Origin: Epiperipatus broadwayi
Lineage: Eukaryota > Onychophora > Udeonychophora > Euonychophora > Peripatidae
NCBI GenBank assembly: GCA_028023455.1
Contig: JAQFVV010012396.1
Span: 20,954,750-21,018,749 of the forward strand
Direction: 5' to 3'
DNA length: 64,000 nucleotides
Part shown: piece after piece, positions 12,346-28,849 of the stretch
How positions within the stretch are numbered: the first letter of the stretch is position 1
Layout of the letters: every line of letters begins with the position of its first letter
The notes under the pieces: model-generated
What the model was told of the DNA's origin: nothing
What the model saw: only the letters and a program-made list of their open reading frames with translations
Database searches by the model: none
Made by a program: the position numbers and the translations under genes

Positions 12346-14250
12346 AAGCAGCAATTGACTAATAAAATTTCTACTGAGACTAGAGAACTTATGAAGAAAA
12401 GAAGGAATATGAAGATATGCAAGAATGATGCATTAAAAAGAATTGAATATCTCGAATTTTGTAAAATGGTGCGGAAAAGAGTTGAAAATGATATAAGAAA
12501 GTATAACTGTGAACTAGCAAGAAAAGCTGTAGAAGAAAATAAAAGTCTTAAGAATGTAAAACAACATTTTGGTATTGGTAGGAAATTTATATCTGCAATA
12601 AGGAAAAAAGATGGAATTATTACTAAAAAGAGGGATGACATTATAAAATTGGTAGAAGATTTTTATCAAGAATTATATAGTAATAAAGAACAAGTACCTC
12701 CTATATCTATTACATCTTCCGAATTGCCCAGAATTTTAAATGAAGAAGTGAGAAATGCAATTAAATGTATGAAAAAAGGAAAGGCTCCAGGTAATGATGG
12801 AATTATAATTGATATATTAAAAGAAGCAGGTGAAGAAACAGAAGAAATATTAGTAAAGTTATATACCAAATGTCTAAATGATAAAGATGTACCGGATGAT
12901 TGGAAGAATGCAGTAATAATATTAATATTTAAAAAAGGTGATAAAGAAGATATTAGAAATTACAGACCTATCAGCCTTTTATCAGTTTTATATAAAATTT
13001 TTACCAAGATAATTACAACTCATCTACAGAGAGCCTTGGATTTTCACCAACCAAGAGAACAAGCTGGATTTAAAAGTGGTTTTAGTACAGTAGATCATAT
13101 TCAAGTATTGAGAGAAGTTATAGAAAGGAAAAATGAATATGAGTTGTCATTATGTTTTGGATTTGTAGATTATGAAAAGGCATTTGATTCTATAAACATT
13201 TCTTCAGTGATTAAAGCATTAAATCATCAAAATATAGATCCAGGATATTGTCATATTTTAAAGAATATTTATAAAAATGCAACAGCAACAATTAGATTAC
13301 ATAATGATATGGGGAAAGTCAACATTGAGAAAGGTGTAAGACAAGGTGACTCCATATCTCCAAAACTTTTTACAGCAGTGCTGCAAGAAGTATTTTGTGG
13401 ATTAAAATGGGAAACTAAAGGAGTGAAAGTAAATGGAGATTATTTAAGTCATTTAGATTTCGCAGATGATGTAGTTGTTTTTGCAAATAATGCTTCCGAG
13501 CTGCAGGAAATGTTGCAGGAGTTATCAGATTAGAGTAGAAAAGTAGGACTAAAGATAAATGTTAAAAAGACTAAAGTAATGTTTAATTGATTTGCTCAAA
13601 ATATGAAAATAAAGATTGATTATGATGAATTAGAAGAAGTTAAGAGTTACAAATACCTTGGTCAGATTATTAATACAGATGGAAACATAATAGAGGAAAT
13701 TAATCATAGAATTAAACTTGGTTGGAGTGCTTTTGGTAGAAATAACTTGATATTAAAAGGAAATATGCCTATGTGTTTGAAAAGAAAGGTTTTTAACAAA
13801 TGTGTTTTACTAGTTTTTACTTATGGATCTGAGACTTGGACACTTAATAGAAGATCAATACAGAGACTTCAGACCACTCAAAGAAGTATGGAGAGATGTA
13901 TGTTGGGAGTAACAAGAAGAGATCGAAAATGCAATGTATGGGTAAGAGAACAAACAGGTGTTACTGACCTCATTGAAAAAATTAAAAGATTGATGTGGAG
14001 TTGGGCTGGACATATTGCTAGAAGAGATGATAATAGATGGACAATTGAAATTTTAAACTGGATTCCAAGAGATTGTAAAAGACCCAGAAGGAGACCACAT
14101 GTAAGATGGATGGATGAAATAAGAAAATGTGTAGGGGTGATGTGGAGAAGAGAAGCTAAAGATCGGAGAAGATGGATTAAACTTGGAGAGACCTTCATCC
14201 TGCAGTGGATTGATAATGGTTGATAATGATGATGATGATGATATATATAT
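12346..14250 (+). mobile_element. 5'-truncated RTE-type LINE
   Basis: The element body is the reverse transcriptase pseudogene described separately. The left edge lies close to an upstream in-frame stop (12343-12345); the apurinic endonuclease domain normal for such LINEs is missing, the usual result of incomplete target-primed reverse transcription. The right edge ends in short GATAAT and ATGATG-type tandem units (about 14212-14241), a style typical of RTE 3' ends. It abuts the start of dispersed repeat copy B. Confidence 0.7.
12355..14223 (+). pseudogene. LINE reverse transcriptase (RTE-like), two in-frame stops
   Basis: One continuous frame runs 12346-14223, broken only by TAG at 13531 and TGA at 13588. 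The first part (392 codons) carries a linker of charged helices, the fingers motif [15 protein letters not shown] (about residue 205), the palm motif [12 protein letters not shown], the [13 protein letters not shown] motif and the catalytic FADD (about residues 369-372). The second part (206 codons from 13603) carries the thumb-like YKYLGQII, TYGSETWTL and the C-terminal MWSWAGHIARRDD and PHVRWMDEI motifs typical of RTE/BovB-type LINEs. Catalytic aspartates are retained. There is no ATG at the 12355 start (TTG), consistent with 5' truncation. The product would copy LINE RNA at a nicked target. Two point stops make it inactive but relatively young. Confidence 0.85.
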
Positions 14251-15259
14251 AAAGTTGAAAGGAAAAATAGAAATTAACACAGTCAATTTTTATAGGTATT
14301 TTCTACAAGTACCCTGGAATAATAAGAGATGAAATAATTTTGAATTTTAAAATCAAATTTTATTATGAACTGAACATTTATAAAAAACTAAATAAATATT
14401 TTTATTAAATTCTGATTTTGAAGTTAAAATAAGCATGTTTTATGTTAAAATAGATCTACTGATAAGTGTAAAAAGCCACTATCTATTTTAAAAATTTTTT
14501 TTACAATAAAACTTGTATAACATTTTGTAAAATATCTACTATCTGTTTAAAAAATCTTTTTTAAAAAATAAAGTTTGTAGATCATACTTTTGATCAAATT
14601 TAAAATTGCTTTTAAAAGGATTAAAGTAGATTAAAAAATTGATAAAGATCACAAAAATATTATTGACTTAATGATTTTTTCCACCCTACCCAAACTATTA
14701 CCTATAAAAAGGGTTGATAAAATTTTCTTTAGTAGTTGGTTTCCAGAGTTATACGAATAGTTACCATGAAAAGATAAATGAAGGTAAGAGCAAGTCCAGC
14801 AGCTGCTCCATAGTTCACTATAGTAGAGTTTGAATTCACATGGAAAAAAGTCACCTTCCAGTATTTCATAGCCCTAGTGAGGATAAAAACTGCAGGCTTG
14901 CCAGAAGTCTAAGTGGAACTGATCACTGAAGACAGCCAGTTACCTGGACTATATCTAGACCAATAATGACAACAAGCTAGTCTACTGTTTAAATGGGACA
15001 GGCTTGCCAGAATCCACCAATTTGATAAAGAATTAATTATATGTATGCTGCTTTATCTTTATGCAAAGAAACACAGAAAAATGTATCACATTGTATTTAT
15101 ATAAGGGGCAGCTGGTAAGTTATTTTAAGTATTTTTTTAAAAATGACATTTTAAAGTACAGTAAATAGTCTTTACTTAAGTTAAGCATTTAAAATAAAGG
15201 ATTTAATTCTTACATTATTTTATATTTTCTTTTTAAAAAGAATAATTGAAATTTATATA
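14251..15259 (+). repeat. Dispersed repeat, copy B part 1
   Basis: Collinear with copy A from about 5550 to 6550. It is interrupted at 15260 by a TA-flanked transposon, at a position where copy A is unoccupied (GTATATACTTTCAACATG near 6547). No conserved frame. Confidence 0.65.
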
Positions 15260-16410
15260 CACCTGGGTCTCATTTTACATGATAGATAGGTTCCTCAGAA
15301 AGCATGCACAAACAAAATCGCGCAAAATAGATGTAACTTACATTGAAAAAGGGGGGATGCAGTCTGTGATTTTTCAAAATTCATGTAAAAGCAAAGCACC
15401 AATGTAAAATTACTTTAAAATTCGCACAAAAAAATATAAGGAAATAAAATATGACTAATAAAAAATTTCAAATTTGAAAAAATTGATACAAGACAAACTT
15501 TTTTTAACTATAATATTTAATTTTATTCAAAATAATATATTTTTATGCATAATTTACAGTACTGTAATTTACATTTTTATACACGTTTTAATTATTAACG
15601 CTATTTGCCAATAAACAGGCTCATTTGCAAACTGGTAAAGATTCTTCACAAGAGGAATTATAACTAGCACCAACTTCACTCTCATGTTGTTATTTTAATG
15701 GTTTTCTAGTGATGACATAATTAGTAATTAATCTTTGAGATGATGATTTTATTAATTGTTTATGAAGCTTGCGATATCCAGACATACAACCATTTAGCTC
15801 TCATTGGAATTTAAAAGCATGTTCATGATTAGTGTTATTAGTAAGAAAATAATTTGCCAACTGATTAGAAAGTTGAAGACGTTCTCAAATCATTTTGGAA
15901 GTGAAAGGAACAGGTTCCACTTCTGTTTCATTATATTTTTCTACATTTTATTCTATATCTAAACATTCATTTTTGTCTTTAATTTTCAATTCCGTTTAAA
16001 AATCAAATTTTGTTTCACTGTTATTATGCACCATTTAAAAATAAACTTGCCGACCCTAAATGATTAATAACTGATTAAACGTTCTTTTTTAAAAAGCAAA
16101 AACAGAATGTGATTTAAAATGCAAAATTAACACGCTCAATGTTTGAAGAAATTAACATTATATTCTTGTAAAATTTAATGTGTGTATACATAAAATGTGG
16201 AAATCATCATGTTAATTTCATTATTGAATAAAATCTTACTATTGTAAAGCACTGAAAATATTGAAATTACTAAGATGAAAGTTGAATTCCAATAATGTGC
16301 TATTACTTTCAATATAACATAAGTGCGCAAAAGTTTGACTTCCGATGAAACATGAATTGCATAACTTCAAAATCGTGTTAAATAAGTCCACGTAAAAAGA
16401 GACCCAGGTG
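15260..16410. mobile_element. DNA transposon fossil with 19-bp TIRs and TA target duplication
   Basis: Termini are CACCTGGGTCTCATTTTAC (15260-15278) and, inverted, CACCTGGGTCTCTTTTTAC (16392-16410). TA dinucleotides flank both sides (15258-15259, 16411-16412), and the homologous position in copy A lacks the insert, so the boundaries are well supported. TA duplication fits the Tc1/mariner/pogo superfamily. On the minus strand around 15640-15950 a broken frame reads phrases such as EVEPVPFTSKM, SNQLANYFLTNN and SSSQRLITNYV, which may be a decayed transposase C-terminus of Tigger/pogo style. That part is inference. The copy is dead. Confidence 0.65.
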
Positions 16411-16765
16411 TATTATCAACATGATTACTGTGAAAAGATTTTTTAATAATTGAGAATATTATTTTAAATCATTTATTGAAAAAAAAGAAAAGACAATTAA
16501 AATCTATATTTTAAATTTAAAGTCATTTATAAATTTTAATCAAGAGTGACCTGTTAGGGGAGAGACTTTTATAAACTGTCAATTAATTGGTAGTACTTTT
16601 TTTAAAGAAAAAAGAAAACTAATCAGTAAGATAAAAACTTACTATTAAAATAACAAATGAATTTTTATATACTTTCAACAAAGAATTAATTGCAAAAATA
16701 TATTTTTAATAATTTTATTTTGACAAATTTAAATATGTTAAAAATTACTATACATCACATATGTG

Positions 16766-16770
<5 letters not shown>
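16411..16770 (+). repeat. Dispersed repeat, copy B part 2
   Basis: Continues the match to copy A (about 6550-6799 and 7285-7410), including the unoccupied MITE target at 16623-16630. It ends in the CA/TA microsatellite that received the giant-LTR element. Confidence 0.6.

Positions 16771-16808
<38 letters not shown>
16771..16808. repeat. (CA)n(TA)n microsatellite, left flank of LTR element
   Basis: CA units followed by TA units end exactly where the left LTR begins. The right LTR is followed by TA units again (28741 on), so the insertion lies inside the repeat and the short target duplication cannot be resolved. Confidence 0.9.
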
Positions 16809-16810
<2 letters not shown>

Positions 16811-19800
16811 TAACCTAGTAAACGCCGACTCACTTCTATTAAATCACTTCGGAAAGCCCAATCGCTTCCTTCTATGATTCAGGTAGCAAACCCTATATTT
16901 TTATCTAATATAGCTCGAAGTTTGGTTAGTTATAATAATTCAGCTACAGCGATATGCAGTTCAGACAGAGATAGAATAAAAAAAAAATTATCATTAATAA
17001 AATAAATTTAAAAAGAAAATTTAGAATAAACTAACATTCTTTCTCTATCCAAAACACATTCTCTGAGCTGTAAGTACTTGCACTGTTCGACAATGATGAT
17101 GATGATTTCATGTCATTGTTAATATTACTGACTAAAATAAAACATTCATTAATTTGCCAATATGATCTCAATATTTTATTATTATACAATCAGAAGTTTC
17201 AATCTCTTAAGCCATGCCACGCTTGTAATATTGATCATAATGAATCAATTCTTAATTTAAGAGCACTTATAATAATGACACTAATCTCAGGGTTCTCTGT
17301 TATTTTTAAAGAAAAATGCTCGGCAGTATTGTGTTGTCGCATATGACTGACATTCTGGTCGGCTATAGGAAACATTTACCTTATTTAAATTCCAGGTGTC
17401 TTCATCCACATATCAACTATTATAATATTTAACGAGATGATAACCATATTCAATAACAACGCATAATTTTGAATAATACAGCCCTTTTATCCAGAATCTC
17501 AGTCGGAATGATGAAAAGACAAGGGTGCTTTTGTGTCCTTCCATTATCCATGACAACACAATAATTTAACTAAGATTTATTACTTAGACACTTCACTTAA
17601 ATGTGTACGAAACAATGTGCAACCAAAACCTACTAGTTTGGGAATAAAGTGATTTTACACACACATAAAATAAAATGTCTTGGTCTGAAGTTTTCAATTC
17701 CATAAATAATTCTTATTAAATTAAAATATACTGAAATATTCTGATCTGCTTACAATTGTCTATCTGGTGTATTGAATTTAAGATTTCATAAATGATTTTG
17801 GACTCAAGAAAAGTATTGCAAGTATTATGCAAATACACTTTTATTTAGCACACAAGAAAAATGACTCAAAACAACTTGTAACAAGACTATAATTTATTAT
17901 TAAATTTTAACAAGATTATAATTTATTATTACAGTTTAACAAAACTATCCTTTATGATTAACATAATAAACAAACATATACAATTTATTCGATCCCATAT
18001 GGATAAAACAAAATATAACTAACATTAATTCGTCTATACTTTTAGACCTGGATTCGAACTACTTCTTCATCTTCTTTTTACATTTATGCAAATTGAATAT
18101 AACAAAATAAATATTATTATCGATACATCAACTCATCCATTTAGTGTATCTTATATGAACGGCTGCTTAACTTTATTAACTAACGATCTGTTTTAAAACA
18201 AAAACAATTTGATTCTAGGCAATACGTACAAACGATTTTTATTATCATATCTTTAATTAAATGATAGTTTTTTATTTAGATAACTTATTATAATTTATGG
18301 GTTATTTATCAGAAGTTACACTTATTATTTTAATGTTTACCTTAATAACAACTGAAGTTGTTATACACACTGTATTCCTCAGTATAAGTTATATTGTGAG
18401 TGCTACTTAATCATTAACCCGAATTAAACCTAGTATTTGAACCCTCCATTGGCAAATAAAAATTTCTAAATCACGCAATTTTAAACTTACTCTCTCCATT
18501 GACTTACGTGTGGATTACCAGCACTATTCCGCCGCACAATCCAGACATTGATCATATATACTAGCACGCTATTTTTACTAAATGGATCTTGAGGAATTAA
18601 CCTCCAATATACCCGTTATCTTGCCATAACTTTCTAAACAAAACACAATATTCAACACCTTCCGTGGTGGAATTATCTCTATTTTCTCATGAGGAATATG
18701 GAATAACACTGAAGGTCTGTAGAGTTAACTACTACATTAAAATAGTTTGGTGGGTCCTTGCCTCTTACTTGGGCATAATAGGAACACACACCAAATATAA
18801 TCCTCTCCTGGGATTTTAACGAATGAAATACACTAAATACGATATAAATTACTGATCGTCCTAACTCTGAGAAGCGATCACTTGGGTTATAAACATACCC
18901 GAATACTAGATTTATCTATTCCCCTCATGGAAAATAAAGCTTTTGGGGAGATCATTTTCCATCCCACAAAATAGATACATTACAATTATTACTTATGCGA
19001 ATATTAAGCATATACCGATGCTATATCGGGGCAAGACAAGCAAATACACTAATTACACTAAATTTATGTTCCGGGGTATACTTAGATCAACGTCTGAAAT
19101 CAATGGATAACACAGAATAAACCATAATAATTTTCACCTTTGCCAAAGAAACATTCAACAAGTAATTGGTAGTATAGTATCTTGAACTAAATTAAGTGAA
19201 TGCGTTAATAAAGAATAATTGGGAATAAGTTCCTCAATTAACATAGTATAAATTTGTTTCAAACTTTAAATAAGTAATATCCTGTATAGCACTTCTCTTT
19301 AATTACTTCTGATAATTTTAACTAGATATTTTACCTATTAAGTATCTAAATTTTTCTTCTTTTACGCATCTAACATATAAATTTATACCCATAATTGCAT
19401 ATCATAAGTAAACACATTTTATAAAAAAAATTTTTTTCATGTCGAATATAAATTTAACCTAGAATAATTATATGAAAACATACCTTTATGATTACAAGGT
19501 CATTTAAATATTACTTGACTATACAGCCTTTCACCTGTTGATATAAAAAAAATACACATAATTTTACAAATTAGTAAAAAAAAATCATTACTTAACAAGT
19601 GCTTATTATCTCACTAGAAAAATGTTTTCCGTTGGGCAATTTATCCAGATGAAGAACTTGATCCATTCGTAGTTCACGAAGCAAAATTTAAAATAAGAAA
19701 CACATTTTATTATTTCATTTATATAAAAGTTGCCTCCATTCTGGTGCAATTAATAAATTAGGCAAAGAAAACATAGCAGCGTTGGATGTTAACTCTTCCT

Positions 19801-21323
19801 TGAATTAACTGATATAATTTTGGGATCCAAGAAAACAATACATATTTTAACATGACGAATATTTGACGATAGACGATCACATATACAATTCTTTTCTTTT
19901 TACTATTGGCGATACGTATCATTTTTAGCTAGCTGGCTTATGAATAAAATAATGCGCGAATTTTCCAAAATACTATTATTATAAGGACTGCAGCTGACTT
20001 ACGTGGATATAAAGTTTTAACGACTCCAGTTGATGTATAATATAACATATTATATTATGGTTATAATTAAGTCACTAATGTTTGTAGTTTTTATTCCTAC
20101 TCTAGGAATTGTAATTTGTCTTTAATAAGGAATTCTCCGTAAAATGCACACATACAAATTTTCCGATATTTGCCTTGAGAAAATTTATATTTTCTTTTTA
20201 AAAAATATACAGGTGCATAAGTAAATATCATTGATCATTAATATTATTTTTAGATAATTTTCAGTGAATAAAACATATTTTAACGTGGGGAACTTACATT
20301 ATTTTCAAAGCAGACAATTTCTTTTAGAAAGAGCGCGAAATTTTCTAGTTAACTTTCCTTGGCTTTTATAATATGTCTTTTTAATTATAATTTTTCTTTT
20401 ATACCACGAAAAGATTATTAAATAAGGTAAAGTTAACAAATAATTGATTATTTCCTGGAAATTACTTATATTACTTATTTTAAACATAATGACACTTTCC
20501 GTGATTGCTGTAGTCAATACGGTCATTTTGAACTTTAGCATAAGATAGTACATTTTTGCGTATAAAAAGCTTTAAAATAGGTAGATGGCAACAGAAAACA
20601 GAATATCTTATCAAATAGGATTAGCCACGCATGATATTATTAAAAATTTACTTGACTTATATTTATTTCTGCAATAAAAAATAATAAAAAATTTGTTACC
20701 GAATTTCAGTACTGCTTCCTCCTTGTAAAACTAATGTCAGACTAAACTTTCTTCAAAATTTGGCGGTCTTCTTTTAGCGACCTCTTACAGAAAAATAATC
20801 ATTTAATTATAACATAAACAAAAGAAAAGGAAAAAAAAACTTATTACAGTTATATATTTCCGTATGATTTAAATGGATTACAAAGTAATTTGACAAATAA
20901 TGAAAAATAATAAATATATTTAATTAACAATGCTTATTAGTGATGTATAATTCTGTATACATTATTATCTAAATTAATTTAAAATTTACCAGAAGTTATT
21001 GTGCTTTATGACAAGATACTCATCTACTCTCCCTCTACCCATCCAAAATCAATTACTGTTTATAATATGTGCTTTTATACTATATTAAATTGCTCTTATT
21101 GTTAATATTTTAATTAAATTATTCATGCTCTTCTTCAAAATGACATCGGATTACTAAATTTATTAGTTATTTGCTTAAAACACGTTAAAGTGAGTAAATA
21201 GCATACTTTATTAATCACTTAATATTATTATTATTTTATCTTTTTATTTTCTAAAAAAGGATAGCATTGTTTTCCTGTGGAAACAATGCCAAATAAACCA
21301 AGTGTCAATAACACTAGGTTACA
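16809..21323 (-). repeat. 3' LTR (4515 bp)
   Basis: Nearly identical to 24189-28740 except for its last about 100 bases (16820-16925), which differ strongly. On the element strand it starts TGTAACCTAGTGTTATTGAC and contains a hairpin about 35 bases in (21264-21289, GCATTGTTTTCC paired with GGAAACAATGC). It has no supported gene: a 78-codon antisense frame (17110-17346) and an 82-codon sense frame (20305-20553) recur in the other LTR only because the LTRs are copies. Confidence 0.88.
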
Positions 21324-21335
21324 ATTCTCCCACCG
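21324..21335 (-). other. Polypurine tract
   Basis: On the element strand the bases just before the 3' LTR read CGGTGGGAGAAT, almost all purines, ending exactly at the TGTAACC start of the LTR. In LTR retroelements this tract primes plus-strand DNA synthesis. Confidence 0.75.
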
Positions 21336-21443
21336 TTATGAAAAATAAAAATAAAATAATATATGCCTTATTAATATTTCTTATTGTATTGCTAGGTCTA
21401 TATCATACTTCTCTTAGAAGTTAATAAATTCAATCTTACAGAT

Positions 21444-21569
21444 TTAATTTTGTTTAGGATATGGTAGTAAGCTTCGGGCATTATAGGTACCTCTTGTTCC
21501 ATCAGGGGTTGAGACTAAAAAGGCATTCTCACCCACTTGTTTCACAATTTCATAGGGGTCCTTTTTAAT
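21444..21569 (-). pseudogene. Integrase C-terminal (GPY/F-like) shard
   Basis: A 41-codon frame begins inside the last codons of gag, shifted by one base, and ends in TAA at 21444. It reads KKDPYEIVKQVGENAFLVST, then PDGTRGTYNARSLLPYPKQN. In Ty3/gypsy integrases the C-terminal module has this form: a GP[Y/F]-x-[I/V/L] start, a hydrophobic strand, a DG turn and a final L-x-PY. It is too short to act and has no start codon. The simplest reading is that an ancestral pol was deleted from just after gag to the end of integrase. Confidence 0.6.
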
Positions 21570-23622
21570 TTAATGCCCCGCTATTTTTACTACCTTTTTT
21601 ATTTTTCTTTGGCATCGTTGGGATACCACTAGTAGAAGGTTGATTCTCATTTAGAATCCTTCTCTTCACTGTCGGCCTACTAAGGTGGCTATTTGGTCTA
21701 CTATAGGGATTCGTCCTATAATATCCCTTTTCTCTACTTAACCTCCTTTTTCCCACATAGGACCTATCTGTGAAATTAATATTGTTTACCATAGGATGGG
21801 TGTCCCTATTTATCCTACTCCTATGATCCATATTCCTATCACTGGTTTCTAGCGAATCTAAAATTTCGACTACCTCTTCTATTGTATGTCTGTCAGCAGC
21901 AATCAAGACCTGCTCGATATGCCTCGGTAAATTATGGCGAATTATTCGAACAATTTGGGTCTCAGATAACGGATAAGCTGTCAACGTTTTCAGTTTGACG
22001 GCCTGACTCCTGAAAAACTGAGTGTAACTGCCCTTATTTACATGGTACCTTTCCTGAGATATTTGATACCTGAGGTTGTCTTGGCGGTCTTCCCCCCAAA
22101 AACTGGCTAACATAAGATATTTAAAGTCCCCATATGTTTCCGGTTTTATAAATAACGATTGCCACCAATCTTTAGATGCCGCACACAAATGGTTTGTGGC
22201 AATGGCAATCTTTTCTACCTCAGACAAATGACATAAGGTGAACAATTCGTCTAAATTTTGGAGATATTCATGTGGATTCTCCAGGTATTCTCCTTTAAAG
22301 AATTTTATTTTGAGGAATTTCAAGGCCATGGAGCTATTACTTTCGGGCTCTAACATGACTTTATGTCTGGCCTCATTCAATGGATTGTACATTGATTCAA
22401 GTGGACTAATCATTGTATGTAACTCAGAGATTACGGGTTTATTATGATCATTATTGATTTCCTTAACCTGAGTTTCAGATACATTTTTACTATGAACAAC
22501 TTTATCCATATTAAGGTCCATAGCTTGCATACGACTTTCTAATCCTAATTTATAATTTTGCCATTCACAGTCTATTCTTGTAGAACTGTCCTTAAGGCCT
22601 ACATTTAAATGTTGAATTTGTTGCTTTAACTGGTTAATAGTTTCATCTTTCTCTAACTCAAGTTTATCTTCTAGTCTTTGATATACTGTATTCTCACACT
22701 GATTCATATATTCCCCTATTTCCTCTTTGAGATCATTATGTAATATTTGTGAATTATTCTTTAATATCTCATTAAAATGTTCTACCTTTCCTATAACTTG
22801 AATTAGCTCACTTTCTATATTTTTATTAATTTCACATTGGGTTACCTCTTGAGTTTCTAACTTAGCTATTCTGCTAGTAATCTGGCTCTGACATCCTTTT
22901 GCTACATTGTCAGGTTCAAGAGTTATATTTTGGACTTCTTCTTTTAAGTTTCTAAACTCACTCCTAGCACTATCTAATTCTCCCTTAATACATTCTATTT
23001 TATCCTTAACTTCACTGTTTAATTCTACATATTGACTTATGAAGTCCTGCTGAATAGCCTCGATCATATTTTCGGCCCTTTCCGACTTTATTTCTATTTC
23101 TTTCTTAATTTTTATTTCTAGTTTTTCGGAGGCCAATTTTGACTCTTCTATATGGTTCTTTAACTCTTCCCTTAGGTCTTTGATCTCCTGTACGTGATTG
23201 TCTAATTTACTGTCCAAATTTTGAATTTGATTCTTTAATTCAGTTTTTAATTCAACATTTGAATTTTGTATTTGACTTTTTAATTCATTATTTGATTTTT
23301 TTACTTGACTTTCTAATTCCCTTTTTAGTTCACTATTTGAATTTTTTATTTGACTTTCTATTTTACTTTCTGAGTTTTTCAATTCACTATTTAAATTTTG
23401 TAGCTGTGTAGACAAACTTTGTAATATTGTAAATATTTGGACTTGCTCATCCCCAGGTAGATCTTTATCTACTTTAGCTTTTTTCGGACTAACTTCATCC
23501 AAAGATTCTTGTTCCTCTCTTACTTCTACATGAAAATATGGTGTTTGTGTATCCGGGGATTGGAGCTCTTGGGATTCTCCCAAATCCTCTGAAATATCCT
23601 GACTATCTTGGTTTTCACTCAT
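21565..23622 (-). CDS. Gag-like protein of the giant-LTR element
   Basis: An intact 685-residue frame, open further upstream to 23697; I prefer the ATG at 23622 because the protein then starts with the hydrophilic, acidic MSENQDSQDISEDLGESQE. Residues about 65-395 form a long, highly charged predicted coiled coil with repeated NSELK/NNELK/NVELK-type units. Residues about 437-595 resemble the retrotransposon Gag capsid region: a helix with LDELFTLCHLSEVEKIAIA, then SKDWWQSLF (WW at about 486-487), YGDFKYLML and a C-terminal helical repeat LPRHIEQVLIAADRHTIEEV. The last about 90 residues are basic with Arg/Lys runs and no CCHC zinc knuckle. The protein should assemble particles around the element RNA in the cytoplasm. 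It is the sole intact gene of the element. The missing zinc knuckle and the coiled coil are unusual. Confidence 0.85.
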   Translation of the reverse strand: MSENQDSQDISEDLGESQELQSPDTQTPYFHVEVREEQESLDEVSPKKAKVDKDLPGDEQVQIFTILQSLSTQLQNLNSELKNSESKIESQIKNSNSELKRELESQVKKSNNELKSQIQNSNVELKTELKNQIQNLDSKLDNHVQEIKDLREELKNHIEESKLASEKLEIKIKKEIEIKSERAENMIEAIQQDFISQYVELNSEVKDKIECIKGELDSARSEFRNLKEEVQNITLEPDNVAKGCQSQITSRIAKLETQEVTQCEINKNIESELIQVIGKVEHFNEILKNNSQILHNDLKEEIGEYMNQCENTVYQRLEDKLELEKDETINQLKQQIQHLNVGLKDSSTRIDCEWQNYKLGLESRMQAMDLNMDKVVHSKNVSETQVKEINNDHNKPVISELHTMISPLESMYNPLNEARHKVMLEPESNSSMALKFLKIKFFKGEYLENPHEYLQNLDELFTLCHLSEVEKIAIATNHLCAASKDWWQSLFIKPETYGDFKYLMLASFWGEDRQDNLRYQISQERYHVNKGSYTQFFRSQAVKLKTLTAYPLSETQIVRIIRHNLPRHIEQVLIAADRHTIEEVVEILDSLETSDRNMDHRSRINRDTHPMVNNINFTDRSYVGKRRLSREKGYYRTNPYSRPNSHLSRPTVKRRILNENQPSTSGIPTMPKKNKKGSKNSGALN

Positions 23623-24168
23623 ATTTAAAATTTCACTCTTTCTGTTATTTGACAGTACTGAAATTAGTAATGAACTATTAATAATATTGATAAGCAATTA
23701 TTGACAAGACATCCTGCCTCTATGCCTCTCCTATCAAAAACAATCTACACCAAAAACTATGTTCTGATATTTACTATCTCTAAAGTCCCAACATTAACTA
23801 CCGAATATTCTTTTCTCATATGCTACTTGGTCCATAGAAATCTCACCAAACCATTATGTAATATGGTATAAGTGCCAATCACACCACCAGACAAGCAGAT
23901 CATCATAAATGATAAAATCATTACAATATTTTATGGAATTACTTACAGACCATAACATTATAAACTAACAAATTTATTTATTCAGTGGCAAAAGATTATG
24001 TCATAAAATAGACATTCATATAATATTTTATGGCTAAAGAAACAATTTATCATTGGCAAACATTTTCAATCAATGAACAATTAATTCATTCACGTGCAAA
24101 TACTATTTATATTTATTTCAAGAAAATTTTACCAAATTCTTCGTGGCCAGCTATAGCCATCGAAGGCC
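23623..24168 (-). other. Leader between primer binding site and gag
   Basis: About 545 bases of AT-rich transcribed leader, probably including RNA packaging and dimer signals, none recognisable by eye. No conserved frame. An 81-codon frame on the plus strand (24030-24275) is antisense and crosses into the LTR, so I do not treat it as a gene. Confidence 0.5.
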
Positions 24169-24186
24169 CCTGTAGTTGGGCGGCCA
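24169..24186 (-). other. Candidate tRNA primer binding site
   Basis: On the element strand the sequence two bases downstream of the 5' LTR is TGGCCGCCCAACTACAGG. It begins with TGG, the complement of the universal tRNA CCA end, as expected for a minus-strand primer site. I cannot assign the tRNA without the host tRNA set. Confidence 0.65.
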
Positions 24187-24188
24187 TT

Positions 24189-28849
<4,661 letters not shown>

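Noticed and set aside
17110-17346. Identical 78-codon frames in both LTRs (17110-17346, 24522-24758)
   Set aside because: Identity follows from LTR duplication. The frame is antisense to the element, AT-rich in codon use and without domain features.
20305-20553. 82/86-codon sense frames in the LTRs (20305-20553, 27706-27966)
   Set aside because: They differ at the end through a single A-run indel, have no domain, and are expected by chance in 4.5 kb of AT-rich sequence.
22238-22447. 69-codon plus-strand frame inside gag
   Set aside because: It is a shadow of the minus-strand Gag-like gene.
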